Origin: Burkholderiaceae bacterium
GTDB lineage: Bacteria > Pseudomonadota > Gammaproteobacteria > Burkholderiales > Burkholderiaceae_C
Direction: 5' to 3'
Assembly: GCA_023262645.1 (NCBI GenBank)
Contig: JALRAA010000094.1
Coordinates: 1 to 6,282, forward strand
Length of the DNA: 6,282 nt
The notes beneath the pieces are model-generated. The model made no database searches. It saw only the letters and a list, made by a program, of their open reading frames with translations, and had not been told where the DNA came from. Shown here piece after piece: positions 1-5,173 of this stretch (position 1 is the first letter of the stretch; each line of letters starts with the position of its first letter). The position numbers were made by a program, and so were the translations under genes.

Positions 1-142
1 ATGCCCAACAAAAATTGCAAGCTGCACAAAGCGAGATTGTGTTTGTCATCAAACGATTTGAAACGGCCCTCCACAGGCACGCCCATTTGTTTGCTGACAA
101 ACACAATCTCGCTTTGTGCAGCTTGCAATTTTTGTTGGGCAT
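1..142. repeat. 54-bp near-perfect inverted repeat with 34-bp loop
   Basis: Bases 1-54 are the reverse complement of 89-142 with one mismatch (49 against 94), separated by the loop 55-88. Both arms and the loop lie inside the YceI coding frame, and the right arm plus loop give normal YceI protein. The left arm replaces the expected next part of the gene. The mismatch sits 6 bases from the inner end of the arm. That fits a strand ending GTTTGATG having annealed to GTTTGCTG in its own complement and been extended. The sequence shows the repeat directly. That it is an amplification or assembly chimera is inference. Confidence 0.95.
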
Positions 143-212
143 GCGAGGTTTGGCTGGCCAAGCCGACCCACGCCACACACGCCAGCAAAACGAATCGATG
201 CATTAAAAACAT
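1..212 (-). CDS. YceI-family periplasmic protein, N-terminal fragment running into a fold-back
   Basis: The frame opens at ATG 212-210 and stays open to the window edge (70 codons, no stop). GGAG at 221-218 lies 5 bases upstream of this ATG, which favours it over the second ATG at 203. Residues 1-25 form a signal peptide (basic start, hydrophobic core, cleavage after SHA). Residues 26-55 then read like a mature YceI start, including the segment SEIVFVSKQMGVPVEGRFKSFD. YceI proteins are periplasmic lipocalin-like barrels that bind polyisoprenoids such as ubiquinone. The usual family continuation (AQIAFDP-like) is missing. From residue 56 the frame reads the reverse complement of its own codons, because of the inverted repeat at 1-142. 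Only about residues 1-55 are therefore credible. The gene follows the cytochrome b561 gene by 20 bases, the same order as E. coli yceJ-yceI, so they are probably co-transcribed. Confidence 0.8.
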   Translation of the reverse strand, partial: MFLMHRFVLLACVAWVGLASQTSHAQQKLQAAQSEIVFVSKQMGVPVEGRFKSFDDKHNLALCSLQFLLG

Positions 213-217
213 TTGAA

Positions 218-221
218 CTCC
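218..221 (-). promoter_or_regulatory. Ribosome binding site of the YceI gene
   Basis: GGAG on the minus strand lies 5 bases before ATG 212-210. It selects that codon over the in-frame ATG at 203-201, whose spacing of 14 bases would be too long. Confidence 0.6.
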
Positions 222-232
222 AAAAAGGGGGG

Positions 233-805
233 TCAGCGGCGCGGCCACATGCGTTGGATCAACGCATGTTTGTCCAACCATTGGTGTTTAAGCGCGGCGG
301 CCACATGCATGATCACCAACACAGCCAAGCTGACTGCAGTGATTTCATGCCACGGTTTGATAATTTCCGCCAACACTTTGTCAGCGGGTACGAAGTCGGG
401 CAGCGGCAGCACCCCAAACACAACCACCGGAAAACCGGCCGCAGAACTGTAGGCCCAGCCAACCAACGGCACAACCAAAAACAAAACGTACATGGCATAT
501 TGCGTCAGGGCGTGCGCCAAGTGTTGCCAGCGGGGCATGTCTTGTTGAATCGCCTCGGGCAAGGGTGGCGGGCGGTGCGTGATGCGCCACACCAAACGCC
601 ACACAGACAACACCAACACGCAAATACCGGCCCATTTGTGCCAATTGAACAATTTCAAGCGCAGCGGAGAAATCGGCATCTCGGCCATGTACAAGCCCAT
701 GGCGAACAAGCCCACCAAGGCCGCGCCCAGCAACCAATGCAATAGGACCGCCATCAGGCTGTAGTTGCCTGACGATGGGTTATCCAAGGGTGTTTCGTTC
801 ATCAT
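233..805 (-). CDS. Cytochrome b561 family protein (YceJ/CybB-like)
   Basis: This 190-residue integral membrane di-heme protein is predicted to pass electrons at the inner membrane, probably to or from quinone. Four hydrophobic segments are visible, at about residues 18-40, 55-75, 100-122 and 153-172. Likely heme ligands are H23 (in LLHWLLG), H56 (FNWHKWAG), H153 (KPWHEI) and H167 (VIMHVAA). The 14-residue gap between the last two and the 33-residue gap between the first two match the E. coli CybB layout as I recall it (H13, H47, H137, H151). Length is normal for the family. Two ATGs stand in tandem at 805 and 802, and neither has a clear Shine-Dalgarno sequence. It is followed by the YceI gene, as in E. 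coli yceJ-yceI. Family assignment is firm; the physiological electron partner is unknown. Confidence 0.93.
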   Translation of the reverse strand: MMNETPLDNPSSGNYSLMAVLLHWLLGAALVGLFAMGLYMAEMPISPLRLKLFNWHKWAGICVLVLSVWRLVWRITHRPPPLPEAIQQDMPRWQHLAHALTQYAMYVLFLVVPLVGWAYSSAAGFPVVVFGVLPLPDFVPADKVLAEIIKPWHEITAVSLAVLVIMHVAAALKHQWLDKHALIQRMWPRR

Positions 806-923
806 GGTGAGAAGTCTAAGGGGGTATCGAACAAAATCATTGCATGTATTTGATGTTAATCATTCAATAAATTGATGAATGACGTTTAAACACGCTCCCT
901 TTGTGCATTGGTTTGCCACAGCA
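806..923. other. Intergenic gap between the unknown-protein gene and the cytochrome b561 gene
   Basis: This 118-base stretch lies between two minus-strand genes. Its left two thirds are AT-rich and hold the promoter and dyad candidate. I see no GC-rich hairpin followed by a T run, so no convincing intrinsic terminator for the upstream operon, and no small ORF with a ribosome binding site. Confidence 0.6.
839..882 (-). promoter_or_regulatory. Candidate promoter with overlapping dyad upstream of cytochrome b561 gene
   Basis: On the minus strand TTGAAT (867-862) and TGCAAT (844-839) are spaced by 17 bases, each matching 4 of 6 consensus positions of a sigma-70 promoter. The -35 candidate overlaps a perfect spaced dyad, TCATTCA (860-866), 9 bases, TGAATGA (876-882), which has the shape of a binding site for a dimeric regulator. 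The region is clearly more AT-rich than the flanking genes. Promoter function is inferred and weakly supported. The dyad itself is directly seen but could be chance. Confidence 0.3.
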
Positions 924-1328
924 TCATGGGCGTTTGGGTTGTTGGCTCATCAGCACCGAATACACCGCGTCCACGCCTCTGACGGTGTTGGTTAATCGCA
1001 AATCCAGTGTGCGGTCGTTTTTTGTCAAGGTCATGACATAGCTGGTGCCCAAGCGCAGAACTGAGCGCAAACGCCAGCCTTTCTCTTCGGCATCTTCAAT
1101 CAGCGCCGTTTGAACTTCTTCGCTGTAAACCTCTGCCACGCTGGCGTAAAAAATACCTGTTTGTAAATCTCCCTCGCCAAGCAATATGGTTTGCTCCGGG
1201 CGGGTTTGCACCATCGATTCCACGTAAGGGTACATCTCCACTTGCCATGCCGGCCACGGGGTTTGCGCCCAAGCGATGTATGGCAACCATGAAAGAAACA
1301 GTGCCAACCCTGAACGGCGCAGAGCCAT
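924..1328 (-). CDS. Small exported protein of unknown function
   Basis: I do not recognise this family. From ATG 1328 it has 134 residues. The first 21 form a good signal peptide: MALRRSG, a hydrophobic core, and cleavage after IAWA. The mature part is mildly acidic at first (segments EMYPYVESMV and SEEVQTALIEDAEEKGW). It ends in alternating polar and hydrophobic stretches (LGTSYVMTLTKNDRTLDLRLTN) suggestive of beta strands. There is no cysteine after the signal, so it is not a lipoprotein. The frame is open further upstream to a TTG at 1373 that overlaps the stop of the ATPase gene, with other ATGs at 1358 and 1352. I preferred 1328 for its compact signal peptide, since no start has a good ribosome binding site. 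It appears to be the last gene of the operon with the ATPase and NlpC/P60 genes. A periplasmic role is inferred from the signal peptide only. Confidence 0.7.
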   Translation of the reverse strand: MALRRSGLALFLSWLPYIAWAQTPWPAWQVEMYPYVESMVQTRPEQTILLGEGDLQTGIFYASVAEVYSEEVQTALIEDAEEKGWRLRSVLRLGTSYVMTLTKNDRTLDLRLTNTVRGVDAVYSVLMSQQPKRP

Positions 1329-1369
1329 GAGCCCCAGTCGGTCTGTGTGCATAGCCATAGGCTGATGGG

Positions 1370-2902
1370 TCAACGGCGTCGACCACCCAATAAACCGCCC
1401 AGCACACCCCGCACGATTTCTCGCCCAATCGCGGACCCCACGGTTCTGACGGCACTGCGAACCACCATTTGCGCGACGCCATCGCGCCGTCCGCCGCGCG
1501 GCCCGGTGCTGCCAAACAACAGGTCAGACACTTGGCCCATCACACTGCTTTCTGATGGCTGACCGGCAGCGGGTGAGGGCGACAGGGTTTTCTGGGCTTG
1601 GGCAACGGCTTCTGCGTCCATGGCGGGTGCGCGCCCTTTGATTTTTTCGTAGGCAGATTCGCGGTCAATGGTTTTTTCGTACACGCCAGCGACCAAAGAA
1701 TCGGCCAACAAGGCCTGGCGCTGTGCCGGTGTGATGGGCCCCAATTGGCTGCCGGGAGGCAGAACGAAAACGCGTTCAGTTTCGCTGGGACGGCCTTTGG
1801 CATCGAGCAAGCTGACCAGCGCTTCACCGACCGACAACTCGGTGATCGCCGATTCGATGTTCAACCCTTTTTTGGGCCGCATGGTTTGTGCGGTGGCTGA
1901 CACGGCTTTTTGGTCGCGCGGGGTGAAGGCGCGCAACACGTGTTGTACGCGGTTGCCCAATTGGCCGAGGATGCTGTCGGGTATGTCCAGCGGGTTTTGT
2001 GTGACGAAATACACGCCAACGCCCTTGGATCGGACGAGCCGAACCACGAGTTCAATCCGTTCAATCAAAGCCTTGGGCGCTTCGTTGAACAACAAATGCG
2101 CTTCGTCAAAAAAGAACACCAATTTGGGTTTGTCCAAGTCGCCCACTTCGGGCAATTGTTCAAACAATTCAGACAGCAGCCAAAGCAAAAAGCTGGCGTA
2201 CAAGCGCGGTGAATTCATCAACTTGTCGGCCGCCAAAATATTCACCAAGCCGTGGCCTTGTTGATCGGTTTGCATGAAATCATGGATGTCGAGCATGGGT
2301 TCGCCGAAAAAGCGGTCGCCCCCTTGCGATTCGATTTGCAACAAACCTCTTTGAATAGCCCCCACGCTGGCCGCGCTGATGTTGCCGTATTCGTGGGTGA
2401 AATCTTTGGCGTTTTCGCTGACGTGTTGCAGCATGGCGCGAAGGTCTTTGAGATCGAGCAACAGCAAGCCGTTGTCGTCGGCGATTTTGAACACCAAGTT
2501 CAGAACCCCGGCTTGGGTGTCGTTCAAATTCAGCATGCGCGCCAGCAACAACGGCCCCATATCGCTGACAGTGGCGCGTACCGGATGCCCTTGTTCGCCA
2601 AACACATCCCAGAGCGTGACGGGGCTGGCAGCAAATACGGGGGAGGGTAAACCGCGCTCTTTGAGCACAGCCGACATTTTTTCGCTGGGCTGTCCGGCTT
2701 GGCTCATGCCGGTCAAGTCCCCTTTGACGTCCGCCATGAACACGGGTACGCCAATACGCGACAGGCCTTCGGCCAGGGTTTGCAAAGTAACGGTTTTGCC
2801 CGAACCGGTGGCGCCGGTGATCAAACCATGCCGGTTGACCAACTGAGGCAATAAGACACATTCGGTGTCGTTGTTGCGGGCGATGAGAATCGGATCAGCC
2901 AT
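1370..2902 (-). CDS. HerA-like P-loop ATPase, DUF853/YjgR family
   Basis: This 510-residue cytoplasmic ATPase belongs to the HerA/FtsK-like group of P-loop proteins known as DUF853 (E. coli YjgR, about 500 residues). The biological substrate of the family is not well established; DNA translocation is presumed from homology. Walker A is GATGSGKT at residues 30-37. Walker B is LVFFFDEAHLLF at 261-272 with D266 and E267. TQNP at 301-304 fits the sensor position, and R318 or R324 may be the arginine finger. A linker rich in Ala, Pro and Ser (about 425-465) leads to a C-terminal tail rich in Gly and Arg ending GGLLGGRRR. The start at ATG 2902 is chosen because AGGA (2913-2910) lies 7 bases upstream. 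It leaves 22 bases after the NlpC/P60 stop, whereas an upstream in-frame start at 2974 would overlap that gene by 50 bases. No NurA-type nuclease gene is adjacent, unlike archaeal herA loci. Confidence 0.92.
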   Translation of the reverse strand: MADPILIARNNDTECVLLPQLVNRHGLITGATGSGKTVTLQTLAEGLSRIGVPVFMADVKGDLTGMSQAGQPSEKMSAVLKERGLPSPVFAASPVTLWDVFGEQGHPVRATVSDMGPLLLARMLNLNDTQAGVLNLVFKIADDNGLLLLDLKDLRAMLQHVSENAKDFTHEYGNISAASVGAIQRGLLQIESQGGDRFFGEPMLDIHDFMQTDQQGHGLVNILAADKLMNSPRLYASFLLWLLSELFEQLPEVGDLDKPKLVFFFDEAHLLFNEAPKALIERIELVVRLVRSKGVGVYFVTQNPLDIPDSILGQLGNRVQHVLRAFTPRDQKAVSATAQTMRPKKGLNIESAITELSVGEALVSLLDAKGRPSETERVFVLPPGSQLGPITPAQRQALLADSLVAGVYEKTIDRESAYEKIKGRAPAMDAEAVAQAQKTLSPSPAAGQPSESSVMGQVSDLLFGSTGPRGGRRDGVAQMVVRSAVRTVGSAIGREIVRGVLGGLLGGRRR

Positions 2903-2909
2903 GGTCTGG

Positions 2910-2913
2910 TCCT
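2910..2913 (-). promoter_or_regulatory. Ribosome binding site of the HerA-like ATPase gene
   Basis: AGGA on the minus strand lies 7 bases before ATG 2902-2900. It supports that start over in-frame ATG 2920 and the further start at 2974, neither of which has a comparable site. Confidence 0.55.
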
Positions 2914-2924
2914 GAGACATCCGA

Positions 2925-3479
2925 TCAGCGAATTGCAGAATCCGATGGGTTGTTGAGGGTGCCGGCGCTGACACGGCGAGCGCCGTTGAAACGCTTGCGC
3001 CAATAACTGTCTGACATGTTTTCTATGCGAACTTCACCGCCGGCACGGGGTGAATGGATGAACTTGCCTTCGCCGACATAAATGCCCACATGGCTGAAGG
3101 CTCTGCGCAAGGTGTTGAAAAACACCAAGTCGCCGGGCTGGAGTTCGTTTTTGTCGATGGTTTGTGTCACCGCAGCTTGCTCTTTGGCGTTGTGCGGCAG
3201 TACCAGCCCCAAGGTGTTTTCGTACATGGCGCGGACAAAACCGCTGCAATCAAAACCTGCGATGCCGGAACCACCACGCTTATAGGGGACGCCTAAAAAC
3301 CCCATGGCATTGACCACGAGTTCAGAAGCTTGGTTGCCGACACGCTGTCCCATTTGGCTGATTTCAGACACCACAAAGGACGAATGGATCAAAGCTTCCA
3401 AGTCGTCAGACTCCGCAGCAGTGGGTGCGGCGTGTGCAATGCCTATGGACAGGCAACAGAGGAGAAACGAGCGAAACAT
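2925..3479 (-). CDS. Exported NlpC/P60 family peptidoglycan endopeptidase
   Basis: This 184-residue protein is predicted to cut peptide bonds in peptidoglycan stems in the periplasm. Residues 1-17 are a signal peptide (MFRSFLLCCLSIGIAHA, cleaved before AP). Residues 18-55 form a short helical linker. The NlpC/P60 domain then spans about 56-170. The catalytic triad is visible: C78 in FDCSGFV, H130 in FSHVGIY and H142 in KFIHSPR. The LQPGDLVFF motif (113-121) is typical. No SH3 or LysM targeting domain is present. The start is fixed: the next upstream in-frame codons include a TGA 4 codons away, and no other ATG gives a signal peptide. No Shine-Dalgarno sequence precedes it. It is the first gene of a likely operon with the HerA-like ATPase and the unknown exported protein. 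Confidence 0.93.
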   Translation of the reverse strand: MFRSFLLCCLSIGIAHAAPTAAESDDLEALIHSSFVVSEISQMGQRVGNQASELVVNAMGFLGVPYKRGGSGIAGFDCSGFVRAMYENTLGLVLPHNAKEQAAVTQTIDKNELQPGDLVFFNTLRRAFSHVGIYVGEGKFIHSPRAGGEVRIENMSDSYWRKRFNGARRVSAGTLNNPSDSAIR

Positions 3480-3487
3480 GGGGTGAG

Positions 3488-3514
3488 ATCATAACGGCCT
3501 GTCACCTGTTTCAA
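3488..3514 (-). promoter_or_regulatory. Candidate promoter for the NlpC/P60 operon
   Basis: On the minus strand TATGAT (3493-3488) is a 5 of 6 match to a -10 box. TTGAAA (3514-3509) is a possible -35 box, with a short 15-base spacer. Only 8 bases separate the -10 box from the ATG at 3479. If used, transcription would start at or a base or two before the start codon, giving a leaderless message. This agrees with the missing Shine-Dalgarno sequence. Promoter activity is inferred. Confidence 0.4.
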
Positions 3515-3555
3515 GGCTGCCGCACAATCTGTCGGTTGACAATCTCAGCTGTTCA

Positions 3556-3560
3556 AAGGA
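3556..3560 (+). promoter_or_regulatory. Ribosome binding site of acuI
   Basis: AAGGA lies 7 bases before ATG 3568 and supports this start. The divergent gap of 88 bases (3480-3567) also contains TTGACA at 3536-3541, but no matching -10 box precedes the ribosome binding site. Confidence 0.7.
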
Positions 3561-3567
3561 ATTTTGT

Positions 3568-4542
3568 ATGTTTCGCGCCATTACCCTGCACAAAGAACCC
3601 GCCTTCCAAGCCAGCGTCCAAATGCTGGATCCCGCCCAATTGCCCGAAGCCGATGTGCACGTGCAAGTGGCGTATTCCACCCTGAATTACAAAGACGGTT
3701 TGGCCATCACCAACAAAAGTCCTGTGGTGCGGGCGTGGCCCATGGTGGCGGGTATTGATGGCGCAGGCACCGTCTTGTCTTCCACCCATGCGAACTGGAA
3801 AGCCGGTGACACATTTGTGCACAACGGCTGGGGCGTGGGTGAAACCCATTGGGGTTGCTTGTCCGAGCAAGCCCGACTCAAAGGCGACTGGTTGGTGAAA
3901 TTGCCCAAGGTATTCACACCGCGCCAAGCCATGGCGATTGGCACGGCTGGCTACACCGCCATGCTGTGTGTCATGGCCTTGGAACAACAAGGCGTTCAGC
4001 CTGGCAAAGGTGAAGTGCTGGTCACCGGTGCGACCGGCGGCGTGGGCAGCGTGGCGGTGGCTTTGCTGGCCAAGTTGGGTTACCAGGTGGTGGCCGCCAC
4101 AGGCAAAGCCAGCGAAGAGGCGTATTTGAAAACCTTGGGTGCGCACAGCATCATGGACCGCGCCGAACTGGCTGCGCCCGGCAAACCGTTTCAAAAAGAA
4201 CGCTGGTCTGGTGTGGTCGACGCGGTGGGCTCGCACACGCTGGCCAATGCGCTGGCGCAAACCCGCTACGGTGGCGCCGTGGCGGCGTGTGGCTTGGCCC
4301 AAGGCATGGATTTGCCCACCACGGTCATGCCGTTCATTTTGCGCAATGTGCGCTTGATCGGCGTCGATTCGGTGATGGCGCCTTTGTCCTTGCGCCAACA
4401 GGCCTGGGACAGGCTCGCCGCAGATTTGGACCTTGCCAAGCTCGAGCACATGGTGGAAGAAGTTTCTTTGGAACAAGCCATCGACAAGGCGCATGCCCTG
4501 ATGGCTGGCCAAGTGCGTGGCCGTGTTGTCGTGAAGATTTGA
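3568..4542 (+). CDS. acuI: Acrylyl-CoA reductase (NADPH), AcuI/YhdH family
   Basis: This 324-residue enzyme belongs to the zinc-free medium-chain dehydrogenase/reductase group. Known AcuI and YhdH proteins reduce acryloyl-CoA to propionyl-CoA with NADPH. The N-terminal GroES-like domain carries STLNYKDGLAIT (37-48) and the family segment GIDGAGTV (62-69). The Rossmann domain has the nucleotide-binding loop GATGGVGSVAV at 154-164. FILRNVRLIGVDSV (256-269) is typical of the family's C-terminal substrate region. Length matches the family (about 324-330). No structural zinc cysteine cluster is seen, as expected for this group. The ribosome binding site AAGGA fixes the start. It is followed after 3 bases by an isochorismatase-type hydrolase and then by prpE. 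Substrate is assigned from family resemblance and from the prpE neighbour. Confidence 0.9.
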   Translation: MFRAITLHKEPAFQASVQMLDPAQLPEADVHVQVAYSTLNYKDGLAITNKSPVVRAWPMVAGIDGAGTVLSSTHANWKAGDTFVHNGWGVGETHWGCLSEQARLKGDWLVKLPKVFTPRQAMAIGTAGYTAMLCVMALEQQGVQPGKGEVLVTGATGGVGSVAVALLAKLGYQVVAATGKASEEAYLKTLGAHSIMDRAELAAPGKPFQKERWSGVVDAVGSHTLANALAQTRYGGAVAACGLAQGMDLPTTVMPFILRNVRLIGVDSVMAPLSLRQQAWDRLAADLDLAKLEHMVEEVSLEQAIDKAHALMAGQVRGRVVVKI

Positions 4543-4545
4543 ACC

Positions 4546-5151
4546 ATGCTGCTTGATGTTGAAGACTCCCAATTGGTTCTGGTGGACTACCAGACCCGTT
4601 TGATGGCGGCGTTGTTTCAGCCCGATCTGTGCGTGGCCAACGCCATGCGCTTGGCGCATGCCGCTCGGTTGTTGGGTGTTCCCACTTGGGGCACCGAGCA
4701 AAACCCCGAGAAATTGGGCCCCAATCCGCCCGAGATGAAAGCCCTGTGTAGGCAAACACTGGCCAAAATGCATTTCAGCGCTTGCGAAGAGGGGTTGGTG
4801 GAGTGGCTGCGTCCAGCGGCACCGGCCAAGCCTGCGGGCAACGCACGAAGCTTGCCCAAGCACTTGCAAAAACCACCTGCCCCAGCAGAGTCAGCCTCGG
4901 CGATTGTGGTGGCGGGGTTCGAAGCCCATGTGTGTTTGTTGCAAACGGCGCTGGATTTGTTGGACGAAGAATTTGAGGTGTGGGTGGTGACCGATGCTTG
5001 TACATCGCGCACCGAACGCAACCGCGATGCCGCTTACGACCGTTTGGCCGCAGCAGGTGCGGAATTGCTCACCACCGAAATGGTGTTGTTTGAATGGTTG
5101 CGATCCGCAGAACACCCGCAATTCAAAGCCGTCCAAGCATTGATCAAGTGA
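4546..5151 (+). CDS. Isochorismatase-family cysteine hydrolase, YcaC-like
   Basis: This 201-residue cytoplasmic hydrolase has the expected catalytic triad of the family: D14 in VLVDYQ, K74 in LAKMHFSAC, and C130 in VAGFEAHVCLLQTALDLL. The GFEAHVC form of the nucleophile motif is typical of the YcaC-like branch, whose substrates are mostly unknown. A stretch rich in Pro, Ala and Lys (about residues 90-117) lies between the lysine and the cysteine. It makes this spacing longer than I expect for the family by roughly 15-20 residues. The ATG stands 3 bases after the acuI stop, so translation is probably coupled; only a weak GAAG lies upstream. The prpE start follows 22 bases after its stop. The natural substrate cannot be read from the sequence. 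A role in three-carbon metabolism is suggested only by position. Confidence 0.87.
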   Translation: MLLDVEDSQLVLVDYQTRLMAALFQPDLCVANAMRLAHAARLLGVPTWGTEQNPEKLGPNPPEMKALCRQTLAKMHFSACEEGLVEWLRPAAPAKPAGNARSLPKHLQKPPAPAESASAIVVAGFEAHVCLLQTALDLLDEEFEVWVVTDACTSRTERNRDAAYDRLAAAGAELLTTEMVLFEWLRSAEHPQFKAVQALIK

Positions 5152-5162
5152 TGAACTGAACG

Positions 5163-5169
5163 GGAGAGG
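5163..5169 (+). promoter_or_regulatory. Ribosome binding site of prpE deciding a GTG start
   Basis: GGAGAGG ends 4 bases before GTG 5174. There is no in-frame ATG near the conserved protein beginning, and a nearby ATG at 5151 opens a frame of only two codons. This makes GTG the best start. Confidence 0.65.
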
Positions 5170-5173
5170 CCCT

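Noticed and set aside
1..216. A 71-codon plus-strand frame over the inverted repeat
   Set aside because: It is antisense to the YceI start, and its two ends merely mirror each other because of the fold-back.
116..745. A 209-codon plus-strand frame opposite the cytochrome b561 gene
   Set aside because: The minus strand here encodes a clear four-helix cytochrome with heme ligands. The plus frame gives a Gln/His/Arg-rich product with no family features.
2903..2974. Longer start for the HerA-like ATPase (24 extra residues)
   Set aside because: It would overlap the NlpC/P60 gene by 50 bases, lacks a good ribosome binding site, and adds residues unlike the family start. ATG 2902 with AGGA is better.
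3536..3541. TTGACA consensus -35 box upstream of acuI
   Set aside because: A -10 box at 16-18 bases would fall at the ribosome binding site and read GAATTT or similar, putting the transcription start inside the gene. It is probably chance, and the real acuI promoter was not found.
3553..4869. A 438-codon open frame on the minus strand, antisense to acuI and the hydrolase
   Set aside because: It is rich in His, Gln and Gly with no recognisable domain, lies opposite two well-supported genes, and is explained by codon bias leaving few stops in that frame.
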